From assembly GCA_025766275.1 (NCBI GenBank), contig JAFKAC010000070.1, forward strand, positions 248,001 through 312,000: DNA of 64,000 nt. Reading direction: 5' to 3'. The DNA is from Lactarius indigo. Taxonomy: Eukaryota; Basidiomycota; Agaricomycetes; Russulales; Russulaceae. The stretch's first letter is position 1; every line of letters begins with the position of its first letter. The notes below the pieces were generated by a model. It did no database searches. It saw only the letters and a program-made list of their open reading frames with translations, and was not told the DNA's origin. The position numbers were made by a program, and so were the translations under genes. This document shows, piece by piece, positions 32,401 through 43,109 of the stretch.

Positions 32401-34667
32401 TAGAGTAGGGTATCATCTGCAAACAAGCTTACAATCAGCTTCTGCTCAGCTCCTGGGATTATTAGTCCTCTTAGGTCGTCGCAGCTTCTCATTTTACATG
32501 CCAGGGGTTCAATAGCTATGTTGAAGAGTAGGCATGACAGGGGGTCACCTTGGCGAACTCCCCTCATGACTTGGAACAGCTCGCTCAGGACACCATTAAT
32601 GGCTACCTGGGTGTGTGCATTTTCATATAGGGATTTGACGGTCGTGATGAATTCCTCTGGGATGTTTATGTTCTCCATGGCCTTCCATAGGTATTTGTGT
32701 CTTATTTTATCATACACTTTCTCCTGGTCCAGTGCTATGATCACGCCATCTTCCTCCATCACCTCAGCGTAGTTTATGATAGCTTTTGTGAGTCTTATAT
32801 TATTGAAGATCAACCTTTTCAGTATGAATCCGGTTTGGTCCAGGTGGATGATTTTGTGGATCGGCCGAACTAGCTGGAGGGCCATTAGTTTTGTGAGTAA
32901 TTTGTAATCCGTGTTTAGTAGGGTTATTGGCCTGTAATTCCCGATGTCCATTCGGTCTTTCTTTTTATATATCAGGCACATCCACCCTTGTGCGAAGTCT
33001 GTCCTTGCGTCTACTCCATGTTGTTGGATGTTGTTGAAGAGCATTGTGAGGGCCCCAATTATGTCAAAACCAGGTTTCCTTTCACTGACTGCTATGTTGT
33101 GTTGGGATTTCAGCTCCTTCCACAGCTCATATGGGCATCCATCCAGGCCTGATGTGGTTCCATTTTTTGACAGATGTAGTGCTTTGGCTATTTGGGCATA
33201 GGATGGCAACCAGTCAGTGTTCATCACCTCCTCGTCTGTCATCTTCTGTTCTGCTGGGACTTCGTTTAGTGCCTCTTCAACTTTCTTCGTATACTCCTGG
33301 TTGTCATCTGGTAGGGTAATATCTTTTTTCTGGAGGTCTTCATGGAAATCTCTTGTGAGTTGGGCCATTCTTCTTGTGTCCCTTTCATATCTCACTGGGT
33401 TGGAGTTTGGTATTTTTAGGTGGTATATTAGGTCTCTCGGTTTTCTGTCCTTGTTCATCGCCGTCCATACTCCTCCTAGGACTTTGCCGTGATTTGAGAT
33501 GATCACTCTCATGTGGTTTTGTTTGTCTCACATTTGGGATCTTTCTAGGTGTTCCAGCTCGTTAGCAAGGTAGGCTTCACTCATTCTCAGTCTTTCGTCA
33601 TTATCAAGTTCCGGGTTGTTTTCCAGGGCCTTCCTATCCTTTTCTATGGTTGTTATTCTTTTGGTGAGTTTTCTCCTCAACTCTGTGCAGTATTTCTTCA
33701 CTATCTGTTTTGTATCTTGTTTGAAGGCGTGCCAGAGTGTCTGGGGGTTTTTGATTTCACATGGGGTGTCGTCTCTTATTAACCGGTTTAGGTTGGCTTG
33801 TAGGGTCTTCCCTCTTACGATTATTGGATCAGTCAGTTCCTCGTGTTTTACCTCTGAGGTGTGGATTGCTGCTCGTCCCATGCCTATGTACGGTGTGTGT
33901 AGAGGTGCATATCTGACTGACACCATCCAGTGGTCAGTTGGTACTGATGTTTGGTGGGTGCTCCATTCAAAGGTCGTCTTCGCCGCCTCACATGAGGTGT
34001 AGATTCTGTCGATTCAGGATTTTATGGGTTGGCCATTGTTTATTGCTCAGAAGGTGAAGCAACAGTTGTGTGGGTAGGTGTGGCACCAGGTGTCTTGTAG
34101 GTTGAGGCATTGTCTGAGGTTTCATAGGGCTGCAATTGCAGCGATATGGTTGTGGTGCGCTGGAGCTCTATCTATCGGGTCCTCTGTTAGGTTGAAGTTG
34201 CCCATCAAGAAGTCTGGACATCTTAGACCTTTAGACCTCCTTTTTTGGTCAATATTTTCCCAGAAAGTTTGGTGGTCGTTCTTGTTGTTTGGTGTGTATA
34301 CGTTTATTATGACTATTTCATTGTTTCTGTGCCATTTGAACTTGATGGCCAGTGCCCTTCCTTCTACCAATTTGATCGCAGTCATGTCCGACGGGGCTAT
34401 TAGGGACCTATTTATTACAAAGGCAACTCCCACGGAAGTGCGTGGGTTGGTTTCAAGCTGGGAGTTTATCACCATCAGTCTCTTGCCAAAGCACTCATGG
34501 ACGGAGTGTATGAGGTTGTTGTCGGGGTGAGTTTCTTGCAGCACAAGGACTGCTATTTTGTTTTTGTTCATAGTTTGGTATATTGACAACCACTTTTCAA
34601 TCCCGGACATGTTGCTTGCCAGCGTGGCATAGCCATTCATGTTTAGTGATGCAATTTTTATATTCAC
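29469..34667 (-). pseudogene. LINE ORF2: endonuclease, reverse transcriptase, RNase H
   Basis: Starts ATG 34667. Endonuclease: IASLNMNGYA, LQETH, NVYTPNN, MGNFN. RT (33512-31464 region): TGFILKRLIFNNIRL, GVRQGDPLSCLLFN, FADDTLLY. RNase H: EVYTDGSC (about 31085) and GELAVIIEAVKT, cut by solo LTR5, then FITDSRYVIEGL. A C-terminal CGTCKTMETMEHILLAC motif lies near 29830. Stops in the endonuclease-RT linker (about 34134, 34049, 34017, 33530) and in GH-stop-GNLGNEE (about 30223) are TGA at expected Arg, for example S-stop-IDRIYTS. ORF2 copies the element by target-primed reverse transcription; this copy is dead. Confidence 0.88.
30421..30913 (+). repeat. Solo LTR5, TSD gtctt/gtttt
   Basis: TGTTACGTGTCG to AACGTTACA, 493 bp. 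Flanks gtctt (30416-30420) and gtttt (30914-30918) differ by one C/T. It has TATTTAA, an 11-bp hairpin and the same ATCTTGGTCTT start 11-mer as family A, but little other similarity. The RNase H frame (AVKT-LPNYC) rejoins when it is removed. Confidence 0.85.
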
Positions 34668-34885
34668 TTTTAGGGTTTGGTTTTTCAGTTTAATGTTTAT
34701 ATTATTATGGTCCCCTTATGTGGGGGGGTACCAGTGGGTACCCAAGGGGGCACCGTAAGTGCGTGACTCATTGGCATTCCTCTGGCTAGGAGGGCATGAC
34801 ATGGCCTGGGGAGGGGGGGAAACACATATCATTGGGGATTGTAGGGGGCATTCCTCAGTATATATACATATTGAGGCGCTTGTCT

Positions 34886-36440
34886 TGTCACAGATGCTCT
34901 ATTTTTGCCTTATTTTTCTGTATTTTTACAGATTTATTTGGCCAAGATATGAGTCCTTAATGTTGTGCTCAAATGTCTAAGTCCTTATCATTAGATATGA
35001 TAAGATGGTTAGTCACGTGATGCCAACATGTGCACCCACTAAGCACGTGACCCTGGGACAGTAACTTCCTTATCGGATGTTACCTCTTCAGGTCACCTTC
35101 CTTATTAGCATAGTAGTTTCTTATTGGACGATAAGCAGGGAAGGTTCTAGATAGTTCTAGACTACGTTATCATTGTAGCGGTATGACTTATCACGACAAC
35201 TAGACCAAGAAAAGGGTAAGTGAACTGAACTGGTGCACACCCAAGCCTAGCGTGGAGACAAGTCACACGTCGAACATACAGTCACTGCAGAGGGTTTGCA
35301 CATGTGAGACCTTTATACAAGGTCAAAGGCAAGGTGATCACGCAGTGGCACACTGAGTGGAGAACCAAGAGGACAAGTTAACATTGGAGAGGTAAGGGAA
35401 GTACAAGAGAATACGCACCTGAGTGGAGAACCAAGAGGACAAGTTGGTTCCACTCAGGACGCTACATGAGGGTTTATATACTGTGCTGCAGCTGAGTTCG
35501 AATTACTACGGAACCTTGTTACTAAAGGTATTGTAATAGTAATGAGTCAGACGCTGACACATCGTATCTAATAATAGCGTTATCTATTGTGCTGACTGAT
35601 GCACAGTCATTAACGCTGACAGAACAGTGACGTGTCCTTATCTATGAGTCACAACCCTATAACAACGTAGTCTAGAACTATCTAGAATGTTCCCTGCTTA
35701 TCGTCCAATGAGAAACTACTATACTAATGAGGAAGGTGACCTGAAGAGGTAACATCCAATAAGGAAGTTACTATCCCAGGGTCACGTGCTTATGGGTGCA
35801 CATGTTGGCATCACGTGACTGACCATCTTATCATATCTAATGATAAGGACTTTGGATGTTTGACACAACGTTAGAGACTCGTATGTCCTCCAAATAAATC
35901 CATAAAAATACAGAAAAATAAGGCGAAAATAGAGCGTCCGTGACAATCATAGGGTTGTGACTCATAAATAGGGACACATCATTGTTCTGTCAGCGTTAAT
36001 GACCATGCATCAGTCAGCACAGTAGATAACGCTATTATTAGACACAACGCGTCAGCATCTGACTCATTACTATTACACATACCTTTAGTAACAAGGTTCT
36101 ATAGTAATTCAAACTCAGCCACAGCATAGTATATAAACCCTTATGTAGCATCCTGAGTGGAACCAACTTGTCCTCTTGGTTCTCCACTCAGGTGTGCATC
36201 TCTTTGTACTTCCCTTTACCTTCTCCAATATTAACTTGTCCTCTTGGTTCTCCACTCAGCATGCCACTGCGTGATTACCTTGCCTATAGTCTTGCATAAA
36301 GACTTCAAGTGTGCATATCCTCCACAGTGACTGTACGTTCGGCGCGTGACTTGTCTCCACGTTAGGCTTGAGCATGTTACCAGTTCAGTTCACTAACACT
36401 TCCCTTGGTCTAGTTGTACGTGATAAGTCATACCGCTACA
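34886..36440 (+). repeat. Solo LTR6 (outer), TSD tgtct, containing an inverted LTR6
   Basis: Outer LTR starts TGTCACAGATGC (34886) and ends CCGCTACA (36440). Perfect duplications tgtct lie at 34881-34885 and 36441-36445. Its sequence is split at 35173/35946 by a second LTR6 in reverse. TATATAAA at 36130 is followed by a long hairpin (CCTGAGTGGAACCA pairing with TGGTTCTCCACTCAGG, 36152-36192). It lies between LINE ORF1 and ORF2. Confidence 0.92.
35174..35945 (-). repeat. Solo LTR6 (inner, inverted), TSD atcat
   Basis: Plus strand TGTAGCGG (35174) to CGTGACA (35945), 772 bp: the reverse complement of the outer LTR6. Perfect duplications atcat lie at 35169-35173 and 35946-35950. Confidence 0.92.
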
Positions 36441-37949
36441 TGTCTTTTTATGTACATTTTTGGGGCTTAATGCCAGCTATGTCTACACGAGTGGTAGTTT
36501 ACCAGATGTGTCAGGTATGGAATGAGAACTTTGTGGCTTGCAGGTGTTGGGCCATGGTGAAAAAGGCTGCATTCTGTCGTTTGGGGAAATCCCCACTCGC
36601 ATCTCTGGTTGGGCCATTCCATCCTTCAACACTTGGGAAGGGGCATAGCCCTCTCAGGTGGTTGTTTCCGTGACAGCAGGTGCATATGTATGGGGTGTGT
36701 TGTGGGGTACCCTGGCCTTGCATCAAGGATGTATACGGTTGTTCAGCTAGGAAAGATCTCATTCTCTTCCAGATCTCATTGTGGGAGATTTGATTGCTGT
36801 CTGCGTATACATTGAAGCACGGGTTCAGAGTGTTCCTGGCTTCTTTGATGTCCAGCCTCACTAGGTTCATCGAGCGGAGCAGATGATCAATTTCACTGGT
36901 AACATTTTCCCTCTCACTTACCAGGATGGCACTTATCAGTGACGCTACAAAGTTTCTGGTGGTTTCGTTTTCCCAAACTTCTCTTATAATAGGGAAGACA
37001 TCCTTGGTTGAGGTGGTGATGAAGCCTCTGAGGGTAAATAGGAAGGTGGGGCATGTTGGGGCGAAGGGGGTGATGTGGAAGGTGATGATGCAAGAGGACC
37101 AGACTCTGCATCTTAGGAGGAGTTCCACTTGTTCATTGGTGATATTGTAGATCAGGAAGGAAGCTGAGTTGGGTACACGGTTGGGTCTTTTTCCTCCCTT
37201 TGGTTGGTTCAGCTTTGGGGCTGCTACGCTTGCCTCTTGTGCACTCGTGATTTCGGTAACTGCAGTTAGTATTCTTGCACGGATGTAGTTGTGGGAGTCT
37301 GTATCTTTGGCCTCTGTGTCAAAGGGGATCACAATTAGTTTCGCACCAGGGTGAGCATCCCATTCCTCAACTAATTTACAGTTGATATTGTCAAAGGGAG
37401 TGGTGGGGTGGGCATCTTGGATTAGGGGCATTGGTCCTGGGGTGTATTTGTCTAGGGCCTTTTTTGCGGGCAGGCTGTCTACCAGGTCTGAGTTGTTGTT
37501 GTCAACCTCTTTGAGACGTGCAGATATGGTCAACTTTTTCAGGATGGGGGTGGTCGCGCTTGTTTGGAGACGTAGTCCCAGGGCATTTTGTGTAGGGGTG
37601 GCTGGGGAGCCAAAGCGGGGTGGGAGGAAAGCTGGTGTCATCTCAACATCCCATGGGGTGTTCAGGGGTGCCTGGGGGGTGTTTGTAGCTGTCCTTGGGC
37701 GTGGCATGGGGGACATGGGTGGGGTTGGGGACCTCTCGTTTATGTGTGGGGGGAGTACCATGGGGGGGGCATTCCTCCAGCATCCGACTAGGGATATGGA
37801 GTTGCCAGGCTGGGCTGCGTCATGGGGGGAGTGCCTAAGATCATGGGTACTATCGGTGTCACTGGAGTGGATGGTGGTGGGGGAGGAGGGGGGGGCATTC
37901 CACTTCCAGATTCTGGCGTAGTGTTGGGTTTGTCTGTTTGCACAGAGGG

Positions 37950-39094
37950 TGTTACGTTTGTACCAAACGTAGTGTCCGACTTGGATGGTTCTGTGGGTGT
38001 ACAATGTCCCAAGTCGTCAGCCAACTTACGGGGGAGGCAAATACAGCCAAGGTGTCCCCTAGTCGACAAGAATACTGGCAGCCTTCTATCAGATAGAAGT
38101 ACTGAGAGGCGGAGAATGGCAGATGAGAGAGGAAATGGAAATGAGCAGACAGCCCAAAGGGGTGGCAAACAGCCCAGCTCAAAAGATGGGAGGGAAAGCC
38201 GCAAACAGCAGGTACAATTCCAGAAGTAACTAAAGAGTCCGTCTGTGTCCTTCAAACCCAACCCTATAACTCCCCCACTCCTAAGCGTCCATGCCCGACC
38301 ACATCCAATGGAAATCCTTCTATAACCTCAACCGACCTCATACCTCAGCCCATCCCTCAACCCTACAACTTATTGGTGCTGCATGGTTGGCATTCCTGGG
38401 CGTACGGCGGTAATGCTGGTGATAATGTCGAATGCTGACTAACAGCTTGGAGGATAGTGGTAACTGCTGATTCACAGCTTAGAGTGGGTGGTATGCCGAT
38501 GATAAGTGATGGTGGGTAGTTGGTAAAAGAGTGGATAGCTCTATTGATCGCTGAGGAGTACAATTCCACAGGATCTCAAGCTAAGGAACCAGGGATACAA
38601 GCTACCCTACTTATACCTTAGCTATTGTAAGGTTTGAACTCAGCGATCCTAGGGTGAGTAATCGTACAGTAAGAGTGTCATCAAGAATGTGTAATCATCA
38701 GTCAGCATACAGTCGGTCAACCAATCAGAATGAGGCATCAGTCATCCTTATTGTAACAGTGTAATCGTTTATGAGTCATCCACAGCCAGTTTCAGTCATC
38801 AGGTATCAAACATGAGTCAGCCAGGCACAAGCTCATCTGGACTCTTCCGGTGCATTCTAGCCAGGTCACATGCCAGGGTCACGTGATGGGCGATGTTGGT
38901 TTTGTTCTTATCCGGGCCGGTGGAACCTACAATTCTGCGTGTCATTGCAGAAGGTCCAATGGATTTGCGGGCCGGGGCACTTATCTCTTGATTTATGGCT
39001 TATCTCAGCCTTTTCTTCGTCATCTTCTTCTTCTCCTCGCGATTGCGTCCGTTGTATCGCCGTTTGCCGAGGTCGGGAGGGTGAAACCGTAACA
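37950..39094 (-). repeat. Solo LTR3 copy b, TSD gaggg, with 346 extra bases
   Basis: Plus strand TGTTACGTTTGTACC to GAAACCGTAACA. Perfect duplications gaggg lie at 37945-37949 and 39095-39099. It matches LTR3a (9542-10339) in reverse but is 1145 bp instead of 798, because of an extra block at 38223-38568. Confidence 0.92.
38223..38568. other. Extra block in LTR3b flanked by 11-bp direct repeats
   Basis: GTACAATTCCA occurs at 38212-38222 and 38558-38568; LTR3a has it once (10068-10078, inverted). The block has no ORF and shows a weak internal repeat (GCTGACTAACAGCTT and GCTGATTCACAGCTT). It is either an insertion in b or a repeat-mediated deletion in a. Confidence 0.7.
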
Positions 39095-40383
39095 GAGGGG
39101 GGAGCTAAGCTAGGTTGCATCAGGGGGGGGGGGGAGTTCAGAGCATTCCTGGCTTCTGGCACAGCTATGGGTTTGTCTGTCATGGGGGGGTTTTCTTCGG
39201 ATGGGAGGTCAGCTATGTTTTAGAGGGGAGAAATTTGGTAGCTTACTGTTGCACTTTTTTCCCTTTCCCTTGCGGGCTTCCACTGTGCTTGCAGCTGGAC
39301 CACTTGAGATTGCTACGTGCACTGCCATGGTGGACTTTTCTCTGGTTGTCAGCTCCGTGCTCAGCTCCAGAGAGGTGGGTTCCTGTGCAAAGGATGGTTG
39401 GCTGGAGAGGGTCATTTGAGTGGCTAAAGGGTGGGGTGGGTTGCATACTGTTGGGGGGGCTATTTAAGTTTGCTCTGCTTGCCGTTCTCTGGGTTCGGGT
39501 GTTTGGCTGCTCTACATGCCTGGGGCTGGTTGCGGACTAGGGTGGTGGTGTCGCTCTAGGGTGAAACGCGGCATCAGTGTCTTCATAGGTGACAGGTAGA
39601 TATTGACTGCCCTGGGATGTATCAGGGGGTGGCTGATGTTGGGTGGTGTTGTTGTGTAGTGTGCGGTCTCTATTGGAGGGTAGAGGCTTACCTGGCTGTA
39701 GGCCATTTGGGCCATTCCATTGTGGGCTGTATTTTGAGTAGATGGGCTCATGTAGGTGGGTGGCGGTAGTCCTCATTCCTCACATGTATTTTCATTCTGT
39801 TTTCTGTTTTCTTTTTTCTTCTTTTTTTTTTTTTATATTACTATTGTTATTATTATTTAATTTTAATGCTTTGGGGAAAGGCCATACATTTGGGTGCTGT
39901 TTGTGGCATACTGATTTGCCAATGTCGGGTGTGGTTCATCTCGCATTCATGTGTTAGTATTCCTGGGTCTTATTCCTGCTGGGATGAAGGGGGGGAGGTA
40001 GGGGGTTTTTAACTTAGTTTGGTGGGGTGCGCTTCTTGCCATTGGTGGGGGCCCATTTACCTGTGTGGGGGGGTATCTCATGTTTTTGGATTTGGTGTTT
40101 TGGGTGTCTCTTTGTGTGGCTGGGCATGGTCTTCAGTTGGTTTCAGTGAGGGGAGGTGCCTTAGGGCTCAGTGTGCAGGCGTGGAGGTGCACTGACCTTC
40201 CTTCTGGGGTGGGGGTCGGTGTGTGGCTTTTGTTGTTGTTTTTTTTTTTTTTTTCCTTTTCTCTTATGTGGGGGTCACAGGGGCAGTTCGTGTTGTTTGT
40301 GGGCTGGTGGTTGTGTATTTTTATTTCTAACATTGTGTGTTTCAGTGTGTAGGCCACCTGTAAGTGAGGGTGGAGGCTGTTTT

Positions 40384-40549
40384 TCACTGCTTTAGCAGTG
40401 GTACCCAGCTTCTAACCCATCCCTGTCCCTCGGCATACTGTGGGAAAACCATACCACGGTGGTGGTTTCAGTACAAGGAGCCCTCCTAGTATCATAATGT
40501 CATAACTGCTATAGATAAGGTCCTTACATACTTATCATGTTCCAACAGG
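40384..40549 (-). repeat. LTR4-like fragment
   Basis: Ends CATGTTCCAACA and matches about 60 bp of 8926-8990 in reverse (ATAAGGTCCTTAC core). The left side has a short hairpin (CACTGCT/AGCAGTG). It marks the edge of the transposon island. Confidence 0.5.
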
Positions 40550-40778
40550 AATTCCATCTCATAATATATTTCTACAAAATGTTAGGGGAAAATGTTACCA
40601 TAAAAAATCAAATAATAATAATAATAATTTGGCAGAGAATTTTGACCTGCCATAAGACCTTGGCAAGCAAGATGATGATAAAACGGCGGGCATCACAGAA
40701 TTGAAGCACACTTCGTCTTGCACTTCATTATAAGGGGCACTTTGGTATTTTGTTTCCAAATTTCTAACCATCATAGTT
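40550..40778. other. AT-rich border with (AAT)n
   Basis: Low-complexity sequence with a short AAT repeat near 40612-40630. No gene or element is recognised. It separates the transposon island from host genes. Confidence 0.5.
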
Positions 40779-41800
40779 ATGCCCTTCCCCCAGTTACTCC
40801 TGCCTCACCTGGCCCGGCCACCTCTTAAGAAGCTGCGATTTTTCACGGACACGGCAGTGGCTCCGTATGGACCGTGCCTCAGTCTGGTCAAGTCCCACCA
40901 ATGCATTTGCCTTGGACGACGTTTTAATTCCACTGCCATTCACCCACACCGTAAGAGACCGATTGGTAAATCTACCCGGTTCTGTGCTATTTCTGATCAC
41001 AAGTGGGTTCTCCGCACTGGTGAGTCCAATCCTGCCTCGGGCGCAGCTCCATTCACACTACGTGAACAGGCCGCATTGTAGACACGCTTCTAACAACACT
41101 TCCTAACTTCTTCATCAACGGGCTTACCTCGCAAATCATAGATCCTCCATCCTTATTTCCTCTGGCCAGTCTCACCGGGACAAACGTGAATGCAGACCGA
41201 ATTGACTGTACGAACCAAGCTCAGGAAATTCCCATATACAGTCCTTCCATCTGCCTCGAATATGCACACCCAACAGCCCTTCTGACTCCGCTACCACAGA
41301 ATTTCCATGTTAAAGGTCTATCTACCTTCTCTACACCACGACGACTAGCTGAACATGGTGCAGGCTTACCTCTGTATCTTGCATCCGCAATGTTTGTACA
41401 GCACACACTCAATTCAATATACACCGATCTTGGCATTGAGTTATGCATGGTCAAACGCCGGTCGCCACCCCATATACCATTACAGTCGCACCCTCGCGAG
41501 CTCTGTGTATCTATCGGGCTCATTGTGTCTGGACAAGCGCGCCTCACCGGTCAGCCAGCCGAGTGGCGGATGTACGTACCCGACCCTGATATATATCGCA
41601 CTATGCTCAGATCCAATTGTTGTAGTTACTCAACATACTCTTTTGAACCAATTCAAGCTCTCATCAGTCATCACAGGATCGATTCAATCCTTCCCGAGCC
41701 CCAAAACGGTGTTTCCCTCGATCTCTTACGAAGAGCACTAGACGCTACTAGTACCGGCATGGCTGGACAGTGCACACTACTTCCAGGACCCGGAAGATAA
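40779..41800 (+). CDS. Hypothetical two-exon ORF, doubtful
   Basis: ATG 40779 opens a frame (MPFPQLLLPHLARPP) that can be joined across a 50-bp GT-AG intron (41020-41069) to a frame ending at 41800. I do not recognise the product and see no domain, signal peptide or membrane segment. Other frames are also open, so this may be noncoding or a decayed gene beside the transposon island. Given only because the region would otherwise be unexplained. Confidence 0.2.
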
Positions 41801-42046
41801 CTGGAGGGTACCTAATCTCATGAAGTTTACTACTTCCAAGTTATCGATTTGTGTCCAACTACCCGCCAAATTGTAAAAAATACGGTGTAAGCCTTATAAC
41901 GATTCAAAATGATTCGAACAGACACGCTAAGCGACAACCAGCACGCCAGCGCCGTAAGTACATGAACAAAGGACTTAACAAGACCCAGTCGTGAAGAAAG
42001 TAATTAATGGGTATAACTCGACGCCGGTGGCTATCTGGGTCACAAG

Positions 42047-42719
42047 CTAATCACACCAAGGGAGATCATCGTCATCACCATCATGATGGTCAGGACTTTC
42101 CGTGTGATGGGGCTTTGCTGGTGTGGCTGTCGCAGGTATACCAGTAGCTGGGGGTGAACCCTCGGGAGGGGGGGACACAGCGACTGCCCCAGCGACGCAA
42201 AGCACCTATAGGGCATGAGGATCCGAATAAATCCAGACTCATTGGGTACACATACCTCGCCAATGTACATGTTGGAGCAATCCGCATTCAATTGGGGGTT
42301 GTTGTGAGAGAGGACGGTTACGTTGATATTGTAGGCAGAGGACACAATGTTGCAGTCGTCATTAGACTTGACCACGTATGTAGTCGTGCAGTCCTTGTCA
42401 GAATGCCCCAAGCACAGATTTTGCCCTGGACGGAGGTTCGAACAATCCCGGTTAATCTCTGGGTTTACGACCGCAAGTTGATAACTACGAATAGGTTAGG
42501 AGTGGCCGGAATGGGTGGACGACTCTCACGTGGACACATTATTGGCAGCTGATATTGAGTCACAAATATCGCCGACCCGAACAGTGTATGAGCGCGTGCA
42601 CGACGTAGCAAGAGCTGTTGTCATCATTAGTGAAGAGAAGAGCTCAAGAATCAAGACAACCACCTACCGGGTACAAACACCGAAGATAAGGCGACTGCAG
42701 CGAAGGAAAAAACGAGCAT
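42047..42719 (-). CDS. Secreted protein with two LysM domains
   Basis: Four exons on the minus strand: 42668-42719, 42530-42614, 42256-42484, 42047-42205, giving 174 residues. Introns are 45-53 bp with GT-AG ends. A signal peptide is clear (MLVFSFAAVALSSVFVPALA). LysM 1 begins CTRSYTVRVGDICDSIS and ends NPEINRDCSNLRPGQNLCL; LysM 2 begins CTTTYVVKSNDDCNIVS and ends NPQLNADCSNMYIGEVLCV. LysM binds chitin or related N-acetylglucosamine chains. The tail is low complexity, His/Asp-rich. The last intron was chosen to give the canonical GEVLCV. Small secreted LysM proteins in plant-associated fungi can shield hyphal chitin; that role is inference here. Confidence 0.85.
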
Positions 42720-43109
42720 TCTTGCGAGTACAGGGTTGTAAAGAATGACAAAATAACAAGAGAGTGATCAAAAGAGTGGTAGGGTTCGCCTTGAATGCGT
42801 CTGACGTGCGGGGGACTCGGACTGGTGGGTGAAAAAGAGAGACAATGAGAGTGTTCGTTTCGCTCGAGTGGTTAAATACCCCTGATCGTTCTGTCCACGT
42901 GTGTATGCTACTGTATTGCGACGTCTTGGCCCTGGCCTTGGCCGTCGTCTTGACAACTTTATTTTGGGTGGTGCCCGTCAAGTCCAAGTCAACACGACAA
43001 GCAACACAGGTGTACTGTAACTGGGTTTATGCCAGGCACCTACGTGGGTGTAAGGTGCCAAAAAATCAATCGTTTTTGCATAACGAAGCATACAGCAATA
43101 CGTTCTGCC
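42720..43109. other. Intergenic, 390 bp
   Basis: Lies upstream of the LysM gene and downstream of the CSC1 gene (both minus), so it should hold the LysM promoter. Purine-rich and AT-rich patches only; no ORF or repeat recognised. Confidence 0.5.

Larger units (their letters stand above)
36511..39415 (-). pseudogene. LINE ORF1 (gag-like, CCHC knuckle), split by solo LTR3b
   Basis: Probable start ATG 39415 (MTLSSQPSFAQEPTS). A break at a C run near 39190 shifts the frame to MTDKPIAVPEARNALNSPPP, which continues past LTR3b (37950-39094) into VQTDKPNTTPESGSG, a Pro-rich linker, a central domain (about 37400-36800) and a CCHC knuckle CTCCHGNNHLRGLC (about 36685-36644). Stop at 36511-36513. ORF1 proteins of this LINE group bind the element RNA. 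The shift in the C run and the LTR show it is not functional. Confidence 0.78.
29127..40383 (-). mobile_element. Tad-like LINE retrotransposon, with nested LTRs
   Basis: Two ORFs on the minus strand: ORF1 with a CCHC knuckle, ORF2 with AP endonuclease, RT, RNase H and C-terminal Cys/His motif. This order is that of Tad-like LINEs in fungi. Solo LTRs sit in the RNase H domain (30421), between the ORFs (34886, itself nested) and in ORF1 (37950). The exact ends are not visible: the 3' side (29127-29468) is probably 3' UTR with no ORF, and 39416-40383, G-rich with two long T runs (about 39817 and 40239), is probably 5' UTR. Confidence 0.8.

Noticed and set aside
31537..32403. 288-codon plus-strand ORF
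   Set aside because: Antisense shadow of the LINE reverse transcriptase; no domain of its own.
40065..40352. Hydrophobic ORF resembling a membrane peptide
   Set aside because: Arises from T- and G-rich low-complexity sequence in the likely LINE 5' region.
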